Shown piece by piece: positions 10,123-21,885 of a stretch of DNA of 64,000 bases. The translations under genes and the position numbers were made by a program. The notes beneath the pieces were generated by a model. That model had not been told where the DNA came from, ran no database searches, and saw only the letters and a program-made list of their open reading frames with translations. The DNA comes from Posidonia oceanica (Eukaryota > Streptophyta > Magnoliopsida > Alismatales > Posidoniaceae), in contig JAZBRS010000026.1 of the NCBI GenBank assembly GCA_037176725.1, forward strand, positions 63,714,501-63,778,500. The letters are read 5' to 3'. Each line of letters begins with the position of its first letter. The first letter of the stretch is position 1.

Positions 10123-10478
10123 TGTAGTAATCCCGGTGTTCAGATCGTCCATGCACACTGCCAAAGCTCGCATGCACTGATAAGAATCAGGTTCACTATT
10201 AGCGGCTATGTCCAAGGAGAAGGCTCAACTCGAAAACACTTAAAACAGGGAAAAAAGAAAATAAAAGAAGAAGATAAGACAATTCAGAGTCGCCACCGTG
10301 TCTATTATATCGGGAGACAAGAAAAATCGGGAAAATACATGAATAAACACGCAAAACCAAGCAAAAGATGCAAAGCAGGGCAATGCAAGAGAAAAGGGAT
10401 GCAAATGAATGCAAATGATGTGACTCATGCCAAGGATAAGGGCAATATGGTCATTGTGGGCCAAAAGACTGGGCAAGG

Positions 10479-10565
10479 ACTCCTGTTACGTGCGAGGAAG
10501 GTGTTAGGCACCCCCAACACGCCCGAGAATCGGTCTTTCTAGGCTTACGCTTGCATACGCAGGAA
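10479..10565 (-). promoter_or_regulatory. Conserved U5 block with GGTGCCTAACACC hairpin (element E copy)
   Basis: Reverse complement reads GCGTAAGCCTAGAAAGACCG, ATTCTCGGGCGTGTTGGGGG and TGCCTAACACCTTCCTCGCA in succession. It is almost identical to 25535-25620 and 44914-45000 in C although the surrounding LTR has diverged. GGTG-CCTAA-CACC can fold into a short stem-loop. Strong conservation near the LTR 3' end suggests an RNA-level role, possibly the 5' leader of the genomic RNA; this is inference. Confidence 0.6.
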
Positions 10566-10834
10566 AATGCAAATTTGAATGCCTAAGTGCCATGAATACC
10601 TAATTAGATGCTCGTAAGTGTGCTCTAAGTGATGAGATGCAATGCAAGGAAATAAACGTGCAGTCTAAGCGCTCAGCAACGCTGTCTATGTTCTGAACCA
10701 GGCGAACCCTGGTCCGTAAGAACTCCAGGCAATAAGCATCACTGCCCTATATGCAAATGCAGGCGATAAAATAAAACATCGGTAAAACCAAGCAATGTAG
10801 GCGACATGCAAGAGAAAACAGCATAAAACGCGCA

Positions 10835-11125
10835 AAACGATGCGAGAAATAGAAACGGCATGCAAAATGGTGTGGGAAAACAAGATCGGCATGCAAAACG
10901 GTGTAAGAAACAAAGCAAGCACACAAAACGATGCAAGAAACAAAGCCAGCACGCAAAACGGTGCGAGAAACAAAGCAAGTATGCAAAACGGTGTGAGAAA
11001 CAAAGCAAGCACGCGCAATGGTGCCGAAGACGAAGCGAGCACGCAAAACGGTGCGAGAAACAAAGCGGGCACACAAAACGGTGCCAAAAATGAAGCGAGC
11101 ACACAAAACGGTGCCAAAGCAAGCG
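10835..11125 (-). repeat. 30-bp tandem array ACGCAAAACGGTGCGAGAAACAAAGC-like in E LTR
   Basis: About nine copies of a unit near 30 bp whose core is ACAAAACGGTG / CGTTTTGCGTG. Because 30 is a multiple of three, all frames stay open and give repetitive ORFs such as NGARNKASTQ; these are not genes. The LTRs of C carry the same array. Confidence 0.88.
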
Positions 11126-11869
11126 AAATAAATCATCGATAAAGCCATGCAGATGCAAAGAGGAAGAGTAAGAGAAGCAAAGGGGAGGCAAGCGGAGTAT
11201 GTGTAAGAACAAGTGCCACTTAAAGGCCACACGATGTAGGTGTGAAGACCTACAAAGGGGAAAGGAAGCAAGGGGAAGGATTACCACTGTTCTGTGACTG
11301 TTTCCCACTAATCCGTCCCACGATATGTCTCGCACGCTGCCAAAAGCTCGCGATGCAATCGGATCGTGGAAAAGGGGGAAGAAAGTCGCAATTACTAGTG
11401 AATCCAGGGGAAACTCAATCCGAAGATACCAAGTGTACACGAAAAGGAGAGACAGAGTTAATAGATAGGAAGAGGGGATCCTAATCTACATGTTCGAGAA
11501 AGCGAGAAGCGAAAACAATGCATGCAATACAAATGATGTGCAAATGAAGTGCTGTGCAGGGGTTCAAAAGGACTTACCTTGGAGATTTGAAGCCTGATCT
11601 GAGAAATGCTTGGTCTGCATTGAAGTGCGCTCCACCGGGGTTGTCCAGGTAGCTTGATTGAGAAGATCCGGCGGCCCGATCAGAAGATGTGCAGGCTTCA
11701 AGGCAGAAGGGCCAGAACAGGGGAGAAGAATGGACCTAAGTGTAAATGAGGTCCTAGGGGTGTGCAAAACAGGTCCTCCCACGTAAATGGGAGCTAGGAT
11801 TGCTTAAGTGTGTGCAAGGATGCCAAATGCAAAGATGCATGAGTGCAATGCATGCAAAAATGCAAGAAA

Positions 11870-12880
11870 ATGACCTAAGAATGACTTTTTAGAAAATTTA
11901 AGGACCTATATGCAAGTTTTGAAAAAGTGGAGGGACCTAAATGCAAGGATTTTTAAAACTTAGGGGCTTATGTGCAAGGTTTTTGAAAACTTGAGGGTCT
12001 GAATGTAATTTAATTAAAATGCAAGGTCTGAAATGCAATTTAATAAGGAAAACATGCATTTAAATGAGTTTTAAAAACATGTGAAGGACTTATATGTAAT
12101 TTGAAAATATGCAGGAGTTGAAATGCAATTTTATAAGCAAAAGTATACATTTAAATGAGTTTTGTAATCATGTAGATGACCTATGTGTGATTTTAAAACA
12201 TGCAAGGGCTAAAATGCAATTTTATAAGCAAAAATGCAAGGAAAATAATACTGTGCATGTAAATGAAGGACCTATATGCAAAAATCAGAAAACATGGGAT
12301 AAAAATGCAATATAGTAAGGAAAAGATGAAAATTAAATGATTTAACAACAGATCAGAGGACTAAAAAGTAAATAAAATAAAGAGGAGGATTAAAATGCAA
12401 TTTCATAAGATAAAAACAGCATATTAAATGAGCTTATCAACCAAGGGACTAACATGCAAAAATAAAAAGATGCTGGACTGAAAAATAAAGAACAAAAACT
12501 ATATTTGAACTACTGCAGGACCAGAATGTAAATAAAATAAGTAATTGGACTGGAAATTAAATGGACAGAAACTTAAATGAACTGGAACTGGACTGGAATG
12601 TAAATAAAATAAATAACTGGACTGGAAATAAAGAAAAGTAAATAAACTGTAACTGCAGAGGACCTAGAAGCAAATAAAAAACATTCAAGGCTTAAACTAA
12701 AATAAAACTTAAAGAAATACACAGCAGTTGGACTAACATGCAATTTAACAGAACTTTAGGTTTTTTATGCAATTTCATATGATTTTAATTCAGATTTAAA
12801 TGATTCTCAAACGATGGCAGGACTGGAAAGTAAATAATTAAAAACACAAGCCAGAAATGCAATACATGGTAAAATATGCA
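11870..12880 (-). repeat. Degenerate spaced repeat GGACCTAAATGCAA in E LTR
   Basis: A motif close to GGACCTATATGCAA recurs every 30-45 nt for about 1 kb with AT-rich fill. Examples begin near 11900, 11935, 11970, 12020, 12090, 12175 and 12270. The matching LTR segment of C (about 23370-24330) has the reverse form TTGCATxTAGGTCC at similar spacing. No ORF. Confidence 0.65.
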
Positions 12881-15800
12881 TGTTAACAAAAATAAATGAA
12901 CAGTAAATGGCAGAGGAAGAGCCACTGTAGCAGATCGCTACCAGTAGCCGGAGAAGGAGGAGGAGGGCTGCCGGTGCGGCGCTAAACGGCTGGGAAGCTT
13001 CACCGAAGCAGCACGGAGGTCTGGGTGGCATCGGCGGCTCGTGACATGGCCTGGAGCAGACTGGAGAGGGCGGCGGAGGTCTGCAGAACTTCTGGAGGTG
13101 GAGCAGACGATCGGGGCGACGCCGGAGGAAACTGGAGGCACGGCTGCACTCCAGGAGGTCGTGCGGACCTCGGACGATCGTCGGGGCGGCGTTCTGCTGA
13201 CCGGAGCGGCGAGACAATCTCTGAGCTCGTCGGAGAAGAAGGAGAGACGACGGCGTTGACTTCGGGCAGAAGCTACTGGAAGCCTAGTCTAATGGGTGGA
13301 GGAGCAAGCGGAGAAGAAATGTTGATTACTGGTGCAAAGAAATACCTGATTCGACGGCCGAATTCTCCCCCCGACGTAGGTGGCTTTTCCAGAGATCGGC
13401 AGTGGTGGTCTGGCAGCTATGGACGTCTCCGGTGGCCCACGAGGATCGGAATCGGCTCCGTGGAGTCCTCCGGTGCTTCCTGGTCGCTCGAGCGCAAGTT
13501 CTGATGCCGAAGGAAGAAGATGGGATTTTTTGGGTGCACTGGTTCTGCCGGAGGTGGGGGAGGTGATGTGCTGCTCTTTGGTTCAAGCGGAGGGTTCTGG
13601 CGAGCTTCTGGATGAGGGGTGAAGGTCTCTGGAAGCTTGGATTGGTCTTTGGAGGTCAGGTTCGGGAGTTTGCTGATGGAGGGATTTTTGGTCAGAAGGT
13701 GATGCAACTGTTTGTGGTGGATTGCCGGAGATGTGGTGAGGGTGAAGACTGAGGCTTTGGGTGCTGGAGAGGTGATGTTTCAGTGGGTAGCTAGGAGGAT
13801 TTTGGGGTGGAATGGAGGTCAGTGCAGTCGAGAATTTTGAGAAGGGTGGAATTGGGTTCTGTTTTGGTTTCAGGCGGATGAAGGGTGGATTCTGGGTTGG
13901 TTTGGTCGTGGAATGGAGGGCTGTGAAGGTCTAGAAGATGGTGGAGTTTGGGGGATGAAATTTGAGTGGATTGGAGGGCTGTGAGGGCTTGGTTTCAGAG
14001 GGAAAGAGGAGGAGGAAGAATGCTGAATTCGGCTAAGGCAGAGGGGGAGAATTGGGCTGGCTCTCTTGCTCTGGATTGCTCTCTCTCAGGGGGGCGAAAA
14101 AAGGTGGTTGAGGAGTGGCTAAGGAGCTGGTTTTATCGGGGGCTAGAAGGAGCTGCACGGGCTGTGGATTTGAATTCCACCGGCGCCGAGGCAACTGCAG
14201 CTGATTGGAGAGGAGTCCAGCGAGGCGACGGGCAATAAATGCCCCCCCGAAAGATCCACTGAGAGAAGCTGAGAGTGGAGAGGGCTGTAGGTCGATTTGA
14301 TGGTGAGGGAGATTTTGGAATTCAAAAGGTGGAGGGAGTGCTGGTTCGCGGGAGAAGAAGGAGTTCTGCAGAAGAAGAGGAAGAAGGGTGGAAGAGGAAG
14401 GCAGTGGCGTGGGCCGGGCTCGTGCACGCGGGAGAAAAGAAAGAAAGTAAAAAAGAAAAGAAGGAGAAGAGGGGAGAAGGCAGCGGTGGAGTGGGCCGGA
14501 CCGGGCCAGAGAAGGAAAAGAAGAAAATTAGAAAGAAAGGAAGGAGAAAGAAATGAAGAAAATGTAAGGAAGAAAAAAGAAGAAAAATTAAAATGAAATA
14601 GAAAGAAGATTTGAAAATATTTTTGAAGTAGTTGTTTTTAAGTTAGGATTTTTTAATTAGGTTTTTAAAAGATTATTTTTTAATTAGTCAATTAGGGTTG
14701 AGAGGGACTTTAGTTTTTGTTTTAAGTTTTTATGTTTTTTCTTAAGTTTTCCTTTAAATTCTTTAATTTTTGTTTTAAATGTTTGTTAAGCCTTTTAGTT
14801 GTTTTTAAGTTATGTTTTTCTTGTTAAGCCCTTTTTCGTTTTTTCTTTTTAATTAAGTTTTTAGGTTGTTTTAAAATTTTCTAATTGTTTCTTTTAGATT
14901 TGTTAAGTTAAGTTTTTTTTCTTAATTACTTGTCTTAGTGTTTTTAATTGTTTTCTTCTTTTTTAGGATTTGTTTTTTATCATTTTTAATAGAGTTTTTA
15001 CTTTTGGTTTGTTTTAATTTTACTTTGGTTTTTGCTTGATTTTATAGCATTTTCTTTTTTGTTTGTTTTGTATTTTTTAGATTGCATTCTTAGTTTCCCT
15101 TTTTTAGTTGGATTTAGTTAGGTTTTTGTTTTTGATTGTTTGTTTAAGTTTTTAATTGCTTCTTTTTAGGATTTTGATTTGTTTTTCTCTTGTTTTAAAG
15201 TTTTAAATGTTTTTAAAGGTTTTTTAAAGATTTAGTGGAAGGAAGGAAAAGAAAAGGAAAAGGAAGAAGAAAAGGGAGAAATGAAGGAGTAAAGAAGAAA
15301 GAGAGGAGTGGAAGGAAAATAAATATTAGAAAATCAAGGAATAAGCTAAAAATAAAATAAAATATGAATAAAATACAGAAGAGATAGATGCACAAGGTGG
15401 GCCCACAGCCAAGCAAGAAATAGAGAGAGAAGGGAGTGAAAAGAAGGAGAATAAGAAGGAGAGAGAGAGGAGAGAGAAAAGAATAATTTAGGAGAGAGAA
15501 AAGGATAATTTGGATCAATGAAGGGGTTAGAGGTTTAGAAAAGAGGTGAAATTTGGTGAGTGTGTGGGCTAAGGTCTCTAGTGTTGGGCCTAGGGTTTGG
15601 GTTTGGATTTAGGAAGGTTTTGGAAGGGTTTTGAGGTGTAGAAAAATGATAGTTTTACCTAGGTTTTCTAGGATTTTTGGGAGTGGTTTTGGTTTGAAAT
15701 TTCTAAGGGTTTTTGATAGGTTTTCTAAGTTAGGAAGGGTGAGTTTTCCTATGATTTTTGGGTAGTTTTTGGGCTTGGGAAATGGGTGTGATTCTAGGTT

Positions 15801-15921
15801 AGGTTTGGGTCTGATTTGAAGAGAAAGATGGAAGGAAAAGTATAGGTTTGGACCCAGATTTGGATTCAGAAGCCACCAAAAGATTCCAATTGATTCAGCC
15901 TGTCAAAATGGGGTGTCAACA

Positions 15922-15936
15922 GATGCCCCTCCCTGA
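15922..15936 (-). promoter_or_regulatory. Polypurine tract of element E
   Basis: Reverse complement TCAGGGAGGGGCATC directly abuts the LTR start TGTTGACACC. C has the same tract (39325-39339) and B a related one (55227-55239). Plus-strand DNA synthesis would be primed here. Confidence 0.85.
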
Positions 15937-16455
15937 GCGAGGTCAAGCGAAGCGAGGCCGCTGTTCAGGGTTGACAAGACACCCCATCTGACCGACGGGA
16001 GCAGAAGTTTGCTATTAGCGTGAGCTACTTATTCGGCGGATGCACCGAACGTCGTAGCCCATTGCCGCAATGCAAAATGCAGGTGTAGATGGATGAGATG
16101 CAATGTATGCAATGCATGCTAATGCGGATGCAATGCAGATGTTAGTGCAAAGGTTAGTACAGATGCAAATGCTGATGCAGTACAAATGATGCTGACGACG
16201 TTAGTTTAGCATGCAATGTTAGAAAAAAGGAGTGCAGAGAGGATACAAAAGGAATGCTAAAAGAAACCACAATGTAGCACAAAAATCTGGCAGCTAGTCC
16301 AAACTTGCGCAACAAGGCGAGAGAGAAAAGTGTAGCTTGCCCCTGCCTGAGGGAGCAAGCAAGCAAAAAAGAAGCGCGATCGGAGAGGGGCCAACTCTCC
16401 AGTCGCAGGGGGATGCGAGACTTTGTCTTCCTGGAACAAAGTCGTGCGAAGAAGG

Positions 16456-17560
16456 TGATAAGATGTCGGACTTATCAGCCGGATAGTTTACGGTCCTATC
16501 AATCGGAAACAATAGTTTACGGACCTATCAACCGGAAGCGATAGTTTACGGTCCTATCAACCGGGAGCGATAGTTTACGGTCCTATCAACCGGAGGGTGC
16601 AGTTGTGAGTGATAGTTACTGGATATCAGCCATAAAACATGATTGTGCAGGATAGTTTACGGTCCTATCAACCGGGAGCAATAGTTTACGGGCCTATCAA
16701 CCAGGAGCGATAGTTTACGGGCCTATCAACCGGAAGCGATAGTTTACGGTCCTATCAACCGGAATCACAATCCATGAGTGATAGTTACTAGTTATCAGCC
16801 GTCTAACGCAAATGCCCGCGATAGTTTACGGTCCTATCAATCGGAGAGCGATAGTTTATAGTCCTATCAACCGGAAGCGATAGTTTACAGGCCTATCAAC
16901 TGGGAGCGATAGTTTACGGGCCTATCAACCGGGAGCGATAGTTTACAGGCCTATCAACCGGGAGCGATAGTTTACGGTCCTATCAATCGGAAAGGGCATT
17001 TACGAGTAATAGTTACTAGATATCAGCCGTATAACATGATTGGCGCAGCGATAGTTTACGGTCCTATCAACCAGGAGCGATAGTTTACGGGCCTATCAAC
17101 CGGGAGCGATAGTTTACCGGCCTATCAACCGGAAGCGATAGTTTACAGACCTATCAACCAGGAGCGATAGTTTAAGGTCCTATCAACCGGAAAGCGCAAT
17201 CACGAGGGATAGTTACTAGTTATCAGCCGTATAATGCAATTGCAGGTGATAGTTTTGGATATCAGCCAAAGATGAGTTTTGGATCATCAGCCAGAGAATG
17301 ATAGTTTACGGTCCTATCAACCGGAAAGAGCAATTGCAAGGGATAGTTATTGGATATCAGCCTTATAACGTAATTGTAGGTGATAGTTTTGGATATTAGC
17401 CAAAGATGAGTTTTGAATCATCAGCTAGAGAATGATAGTTTACGGTCCTATCAACCGAAGGTGCAATTACGAGGGACAGTTACTAGATGTCAGCCGTATA
17501 ACACAACTGCGGGATAGTTTTGGATATCAGCCAAAGATGATAGTTTACAGTCCTATCAAC
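16456..17560 (-). repeat. Array of short inverted units GATAG...CTATC (element E)
   Basis: About 25-30 units of 27-29 bp of the form GATAGTTTACGGTCCTATC followed by AACCGGGAGC, broken at intervals by a longer unit with GATAGTTACTGGATATCAGCC. In each short unit GATAG and CTATC can pair around a 9-nt loop, so the transcript could form a row of hairpins. C carries the corresponding array at 37867-38765. No gene. Confidence 0.88.
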
Positions 17561-17571
17561 CGGAAATTGAG

Positions 17572-17700
17572 GTGATTGACTGATTGATTGATTGATTGAC
17601 TGATTGATTGATTGATGATTGATTGATTAATTGATTGATTAATGATTGATTGATTGATTGATTGAGAAAAGGATGATTGATTGATTGATTGATAAGATAT
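17572..17700. repeat. TGAT microsatellite
   Basis: About 130 bp of (TTGA/TGAT)n with occasional CTGA and ATGA changes, between two hairpin-unit arrays of element E. C has only a short relic near 37280 (ATCAATCAATCATT). Confidence 0.9.
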
Positions 17701-17895
17701 CGGACTTATCGACCGGCAAAGAGAGGATGATAAGATATCGGACTTAACGGCCAGTAAATGAATAAAAGAATAGAATGATAAGATATCGGACTTATCGGTC
17801 GGCAAAGAAAGGATGATAAGATATCAGACTTATCGGCCAGCAAAAGAATAAAAGAATAGAATGATAAGATATCGGACTTATCGACCGGCAAATGA
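17690..17895 (-). repeat. Second inverted-unit array GATAAG...CTTATC (element E)
   Basis: Four to five copies of a unit near 45 bp containing GATAAGATATCGGACTTATC, separated by GGCAAAG/AATGAATAAAAG. GATAAG and CTTATC can pair around an 8-nt loop. This is a different sequence from the GATAG array but has the same stem-loop layout. C has a single copy near 37262. Confidence 0.8.
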
Positions 17896-18379
17896 ATGAG
17901 TTTCCTGAGAGCGAATCATCCCATGATACCAGGAATATCATGGGTGAAAGAGAGGGGGAATGATACCAAGGGGCGATCAAAAGATGCCCCTAGTATCAGG
18001 ATGATGCCAGGGGTTGGCCAGCGCGTCCTTAGCATCAAAAACAGAGGATGAAGGCAAAACTGACGTGTTTGCCAGACGAGTAGTTTGGGATACCAGCCTG
18101 GTGAAGATCCGGATGACAGTGCTCGACAACTTTGCTTGTTTGGATGGCATGGGTCAGCACTCGGATTGGTTGAAGAAGACTTTCCTGCGGTGTTTGGCAG
18201 CAAGTCTGGCCAGGGGCCCTGTAGATATGATTGATATGATTATGCATGCACTTGTAGCAGATTTGGAAGGCAAACAGGTGGCTCAGAATGCCTTTGTATT
18301 GATAGAACTTGATTACATGCCTGTGGCAGGCCAGAAGATACAGCATAAGACAAAACAAGCAGACAGCTACATGGATGCT
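17896..18379 (-). other. Noncoding spacer between extra ORF and arrays of element E
   Basis: Aligns with 36105-37160 in C. It includes a block GATACCAAGGGGCGATCAAAAGATGCCCC, also present at 37095-37120 in C. E holds about one copy of the segment that C has amplified into an 83-bp array. No ORF is supported. Confidence 0.65.
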
Positions 18380-19582
18380 CTAGTCGATCCGAGCTTTCTT
18401 TGCCTTTCTGGAGGCAGGGAACTGGGGAGCGCCAGGAGGTATCTCACTGATGGGCCAGAATGCTTGTACCTCCGTCAGATATTCAGGAGTGCATCCCGAG
18501 CCTTGCGCAGATGCTAAGTCAGTAGATCGCACCCCATGCTGCATAAGATCAGCCAGCTTAGCTGTAGCAGATGTTGAGCCGAATGGATATGTCTGGAGAA
18601 GCCTTAGGGCTGTGCTGTCTATGAAGGCGCCTTGTTGGAGGTCGAACTGCCGCATGACCCGGATGGGATGATACTCCACGCCTCTGGTGAATCCAGGCAG
18701 CACCACAAGTCGCGCATCGCAGGTGTCGAAGAAGATACTAAAAGGCTCAGCTGCAGATGGAATGATGCGCCATGTGACGGTGTCGTCCGTCAGCTCAGAT
18801 AGTTTCTTGTATTCTTCAGGGACGCTCTTGATTGTTCTGGCGTGACCGCTGTTGCAATATGCCTCAATAACGTTGCCCCGAGGGCGCAGTATGTTCAGTT
18901 CAAGATATGCAGCCAGCCAGATCTGCACTAGCACTCCACAGCCGTGGAAGTGGCGGCAGCGGTGAGAGATGTGGTCCAGCCCTCAGTATGTCTCAGCCAA
19001 GACAATTGGTGTCAGGTCTATCTGCCTAGTCACCACAGCTAGTGCGATTTCAGCAATTTCTATCGCAACTGTCATCCGGCCATGAGTGAATATTAGCTCT
19101 CCAAGAAATCGGGTGACAAATCCCCGAAGCCACAGATCATCTCCGAGCTCAGCACGCTTGTCTATGATCTCATCAAAGTAATGTAGGCGCAGCATGGGCG
19201 TGAGGCTGCTAGTGCGGATCAATCTTTGCTGGCACCGGTCAGTAGATAGCCTAGATAGTTTGCAGAGGACGGCTATGTACTTGTCACGCCTCATGAAGAT
19301 GGGCGGTCCCATTAGCCGGGAGAAGCCACAGATGCGACGCACCTCTTCCAGTGTTGGTGTCAACTCTATCCTTCCGAAGCGGAAGACATGGTGCGCCGGC
19401 TTCCAGAATCTTGCGGCAGCGCACAGAAGGTGTCGGCTTACTTCGACATCAGCCGCCTTCAGCAGTTTTGTTGGTATGCCCCAGAGGCGCAGCTTTTCGC
19501 AGTCTTCCTGGGTAAGCTTGCCAATCCAACCCCGTAGGGCTTCAGAATAGTGCACTGGAATATCAAGAGTAGGATAACCCAT
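18380..19582 (-). pseudogene. Extra ORF of element E: plant-mobile-domain-like (DUF7745-type) protein
   Basis: About 400 residues from the ATG at 19582 (a GTG at 19594 is in frame upstream). Blocks in order: YSEALRGWIGKLTQEDCEKL, KLLKAADVEVSRHLLC, HVFRFGRIELTPTLEEVRRI, FLGELIFTHGRMTVAIEIAE, PIVLAETY, RCRHFHGCGVLVQIWL, LTDDTVTWRIIPS, GVEYHPIRVMRQFDLQQGAF, and a basic tail ending SRKAKKARID. The blocks TPTLEE, LAETYHGLD and the late RQF motif are those of the plant mobile domain-related family I know as DUF7745; the name is from memory. It lies downstream of integrase in the same orientation. One in-frame TGA (18983-18985) breaks it; C has His there. Function unknown. Confidence 0.72.
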
Positions 19583-19972
19583 GGCGCAGGCCACAGGGTG
19601 AAACAGACAGATGCTGCAGATTCTCCAAGGTACCTGTTATCGATGCTGTAGATAGTCAGATTACTCAAGCATATAATCTTTAACTGAAAACAGAATCTGA
19701 AGCTGGTAAAGCAGTTCAATAGATATTTAGCAGCTAATATCAGAACAAAGCAGCTAAGCACACATAAGCAGGGGAATTCTGTTGATGGGGGCAAGGACTG
19801 GCAGGAGATCTGGACCAACGCAGCTCGAGCGACGTCAATGCGTGCTTGGCAAGAGCACTGTCTCAGAACCGAGGCAAGTTGCAGATTGGAATGACTGGAA
19901 AGAGGGAAGAGATGATTGGGAGATGCAGGTATGCATGATGCAGGTTGATATGCTTGGGATGTGATTAGTATG
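19583..19972 (-). other. Spacer upstream of the extra ORF (element E), with conserved acceptor-like site
   Basis: The minus strand carries GATAACAG/GTACCTT near 19630. C has GATAGCAG/GTACCTT at 34848-34862, 40-50 nt before the ORF. A segment near 19800-19880 would encode RAALVQISCQ, which C also encodes near 34680. These may be a splice acceptor and an upstream exon of the extra gene, or simply conserved noncoding DNA. Confidence 0.4.
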
Positions 19973-19977
19973 CTATG
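19973..19977. repeat. Target site duplication of element C, left copy (CTATG)
   Basis: CTATG immediately precedes the 5' LTR start TGTTGACACC and is repeated exactly at 45299-45303 after the 3' LTR end CTACA. Five bp is the usual duplication length for Ty3/gypsy integrases. Confidence 0.9.
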
Positions 19978-21879
19978 TGTTGACACCCCATCTTGGCAGG
20001 CTTGGACCACTTGGAGCCCTCCTAGTGATTGCTGGACTCAAACCTAAACCAAAACCAAACCCTAACCCTTTGCTTTACCCTTCAAAACCAAGCAAACTTG
20101 ACCTAAGCCTTCACCCCTCTTCCCAAGCTCAAAACCTAACCAAAATCCATAGGAAAACCCACCAACACCCACTTAGCAAACCTACCCAAGAACTTAGAAA
20201 ATCTCAAACCTAGACCGTTCCCAAAAACCCTAGAAAACCTAGGTGAAACTACCCTTTTTCTACACCTTGAAACCCCTCTAAAACCTTCTCAGAATCAAAC
20301 CAAAACTTCAGAACCAATACCTCAAACCCTAGACTGCCCACTCACCAATTTTCATCCCATTCCAAGACCTTTAAGACCTCCATTCACTCAAATTATCCTT
20401 TTCTCTCTCCTCTCTCTCTCTCCTGATTATCATCTCTCTTTTCATCCCCTTCTTACCCTTTCTCTGGTCTGGCTGTGGGCCCCCCTCTATGCTTCTGTCC
20501 TTCCTCTATCTTATCCCTATTTTTACTTTATTTTTAGCATTTTTTCTGAATTTTAGAAATCATTTTCCTCCAACCTATCTCTTTTCCTTTTATCTCCCTC
20601 TTTTTTCCATTTCTTTCCTCCTTCTCTTTTCCTTTTCTCTCTTTTGCAAAAATCCATAAAAACCCCTAAAAATCTGTAAAACCCCAAAACATAAAAGAAA
20701 CAAATCAGAACCCTAAGAAAAACAATGAAAAAACATTAAACAAGCAATTAAAAACCTAAACCTAACTAAATCAAGCTAAAAGGAAAACCAAGCATGTGAG
20801 CTAAAAAATGCAAAACAAATCAAAAGAAAACACTGAAAAATCAAGGAAAAAACTAAAATGAAATCAAAACCCACCCAAAAGTAAAAACCTCATCAGAAGA
20901 ATTAAAAAACAAACATTAAAAAGAAGAATCAAAAAACAAACATTAAAACAAGTAATTAAAGAAGCAAAAGACTTAACCTAACAAACCTAAGAAAAAACAA
21001 ATTAAAAAACTTAATTAAAAAGGAAAAGAAAAACACATTTGAAAGACTTAAAAACACCCCATCAAACCAGAAAAATCTAACTAAAAACTTCAAGAAAAAT
21101 CAACAAATAAAAATCAAAGCATAATTTAAAAGACTTAAGAAAGAAAAAACCCTAAGAAGACTAAAACTTAAAAACCTAAAAACAACCCTGGTTAATACGA
21201 AAATAAATCCTAAAAAAACCTAATCAATATCCTAAGTATCTAACAAGGGAAACACAATTTTTAAAACAATTTAAAAAAAAGGTTTAACAAACATTTAATC
21301 AAGTGAAAACTAATTAAAAGCAAAACCAAAGCCCTAAAACCCTAATCAAACCCAAAACAGACTAATTAACCCCAAAACGGTCATTAAAAATCTAATTAAA
21401 ATCCTAATTCGCAACACAGCCTTCCTAGTATTTTTTACTTATTTTTAGTTCCTTTTTACTATTTTTATTTTCCCATTCTACCCTTTCTTCTTTCTTACTT
21501 CTCTTTTTTTTCTTTCTTTCCTTTCCTTACTGGGCCCAATCCAGTCCGTTTTTCTTTTTTTCTTTTATTTCTTTTCTTTTTTCCTTCGGCCCACAGTCTG
21601 GCCTCCTTCTTCCTTCTTCTTCCTCAACCTTCTGCATTCCTTTTTTCTTCTCTCCACCGTTTTCTCCCGCGAGCAGCCTGCAACAGAGTTCCCTCCATTG
21701 TTTAAATTCGAAGCTTCCATCTTTTCAACCTACAGCAGCTCGCCGCCTCTCTTCTATCTCAGCACCAATTCCGGGAGGCATTCAATGCCCGTCGTCCCGC
21801 CGACACCCATCTCCTCAGCTGCAGTGCGTCGCCGTTGAATTCAAAATTCCAGCGCGCGCACCGGCAGCTTTCCTCCTGA

Positions 21880-21885
21880 TATAAG
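21880..21885 (+). promoter_or_regulatory. Possible TATA box of the C LTR (TATAAG)
   Basis: CTCCTGATATAAGCCTCCAG sits 3' of the CT-rich block and 5' of a GAGAGTGAGAGAAGCAGAG leader-like stretch, in both LTRs (41261-41266 in the other). Plant TATA boxes lie about 30 nt before the start site, which would fall near 21915. The RNA would then have a very long R-U5 of about 4 kb; not proven. Confidence 0.4.

Larger units (their letters stand above)
10123..15921 (-). repeat. Element E 3' LTR (5799 bp)
   Basis: On the minus strand it starts TGTTGACACCCC next to the polypurine tract (15921) and ends CTACA (10123), as the LTRs of C do. It is homologous along its length to the LTRs of C: telomere-like CCTAAACC-rich start, T-rich and A-rich low-complexity middle (14600-15240), CG-rich block (12940-14430), degenerate GGACCTAAATGCAA repeats, 30-bp array and U5 motif. 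Short ORFs in it are repeat- or composition-driven and not conserved as protein, so I annotate no gene in this stretch. Confidence 0.9.

Noticed and set aside
10840..11142. ORFs on both strands around the 30-bp array (also 24718-25414 and 44219-44795)
   Set aside because: They are open only because the repeat length is a multiple of three; the proteins are repetitive and differ between LTR copies.
16456..17560. CRISPR-like array of regularly spaced short repeats
   Set aside because: Units are contiguous, with no unique spacers, and the same repeat lies in a second retrotransposon copy; this is eukaryotic tandem repeat DNA inside element E.
19978..20060. Telomere-like CCCTAAACC/CCCTAACCC motifs at the LTR start
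   Set aside because: Isolated and irregular, not a tandem (CCCTAAA)n array; part of the LTR in both copies.
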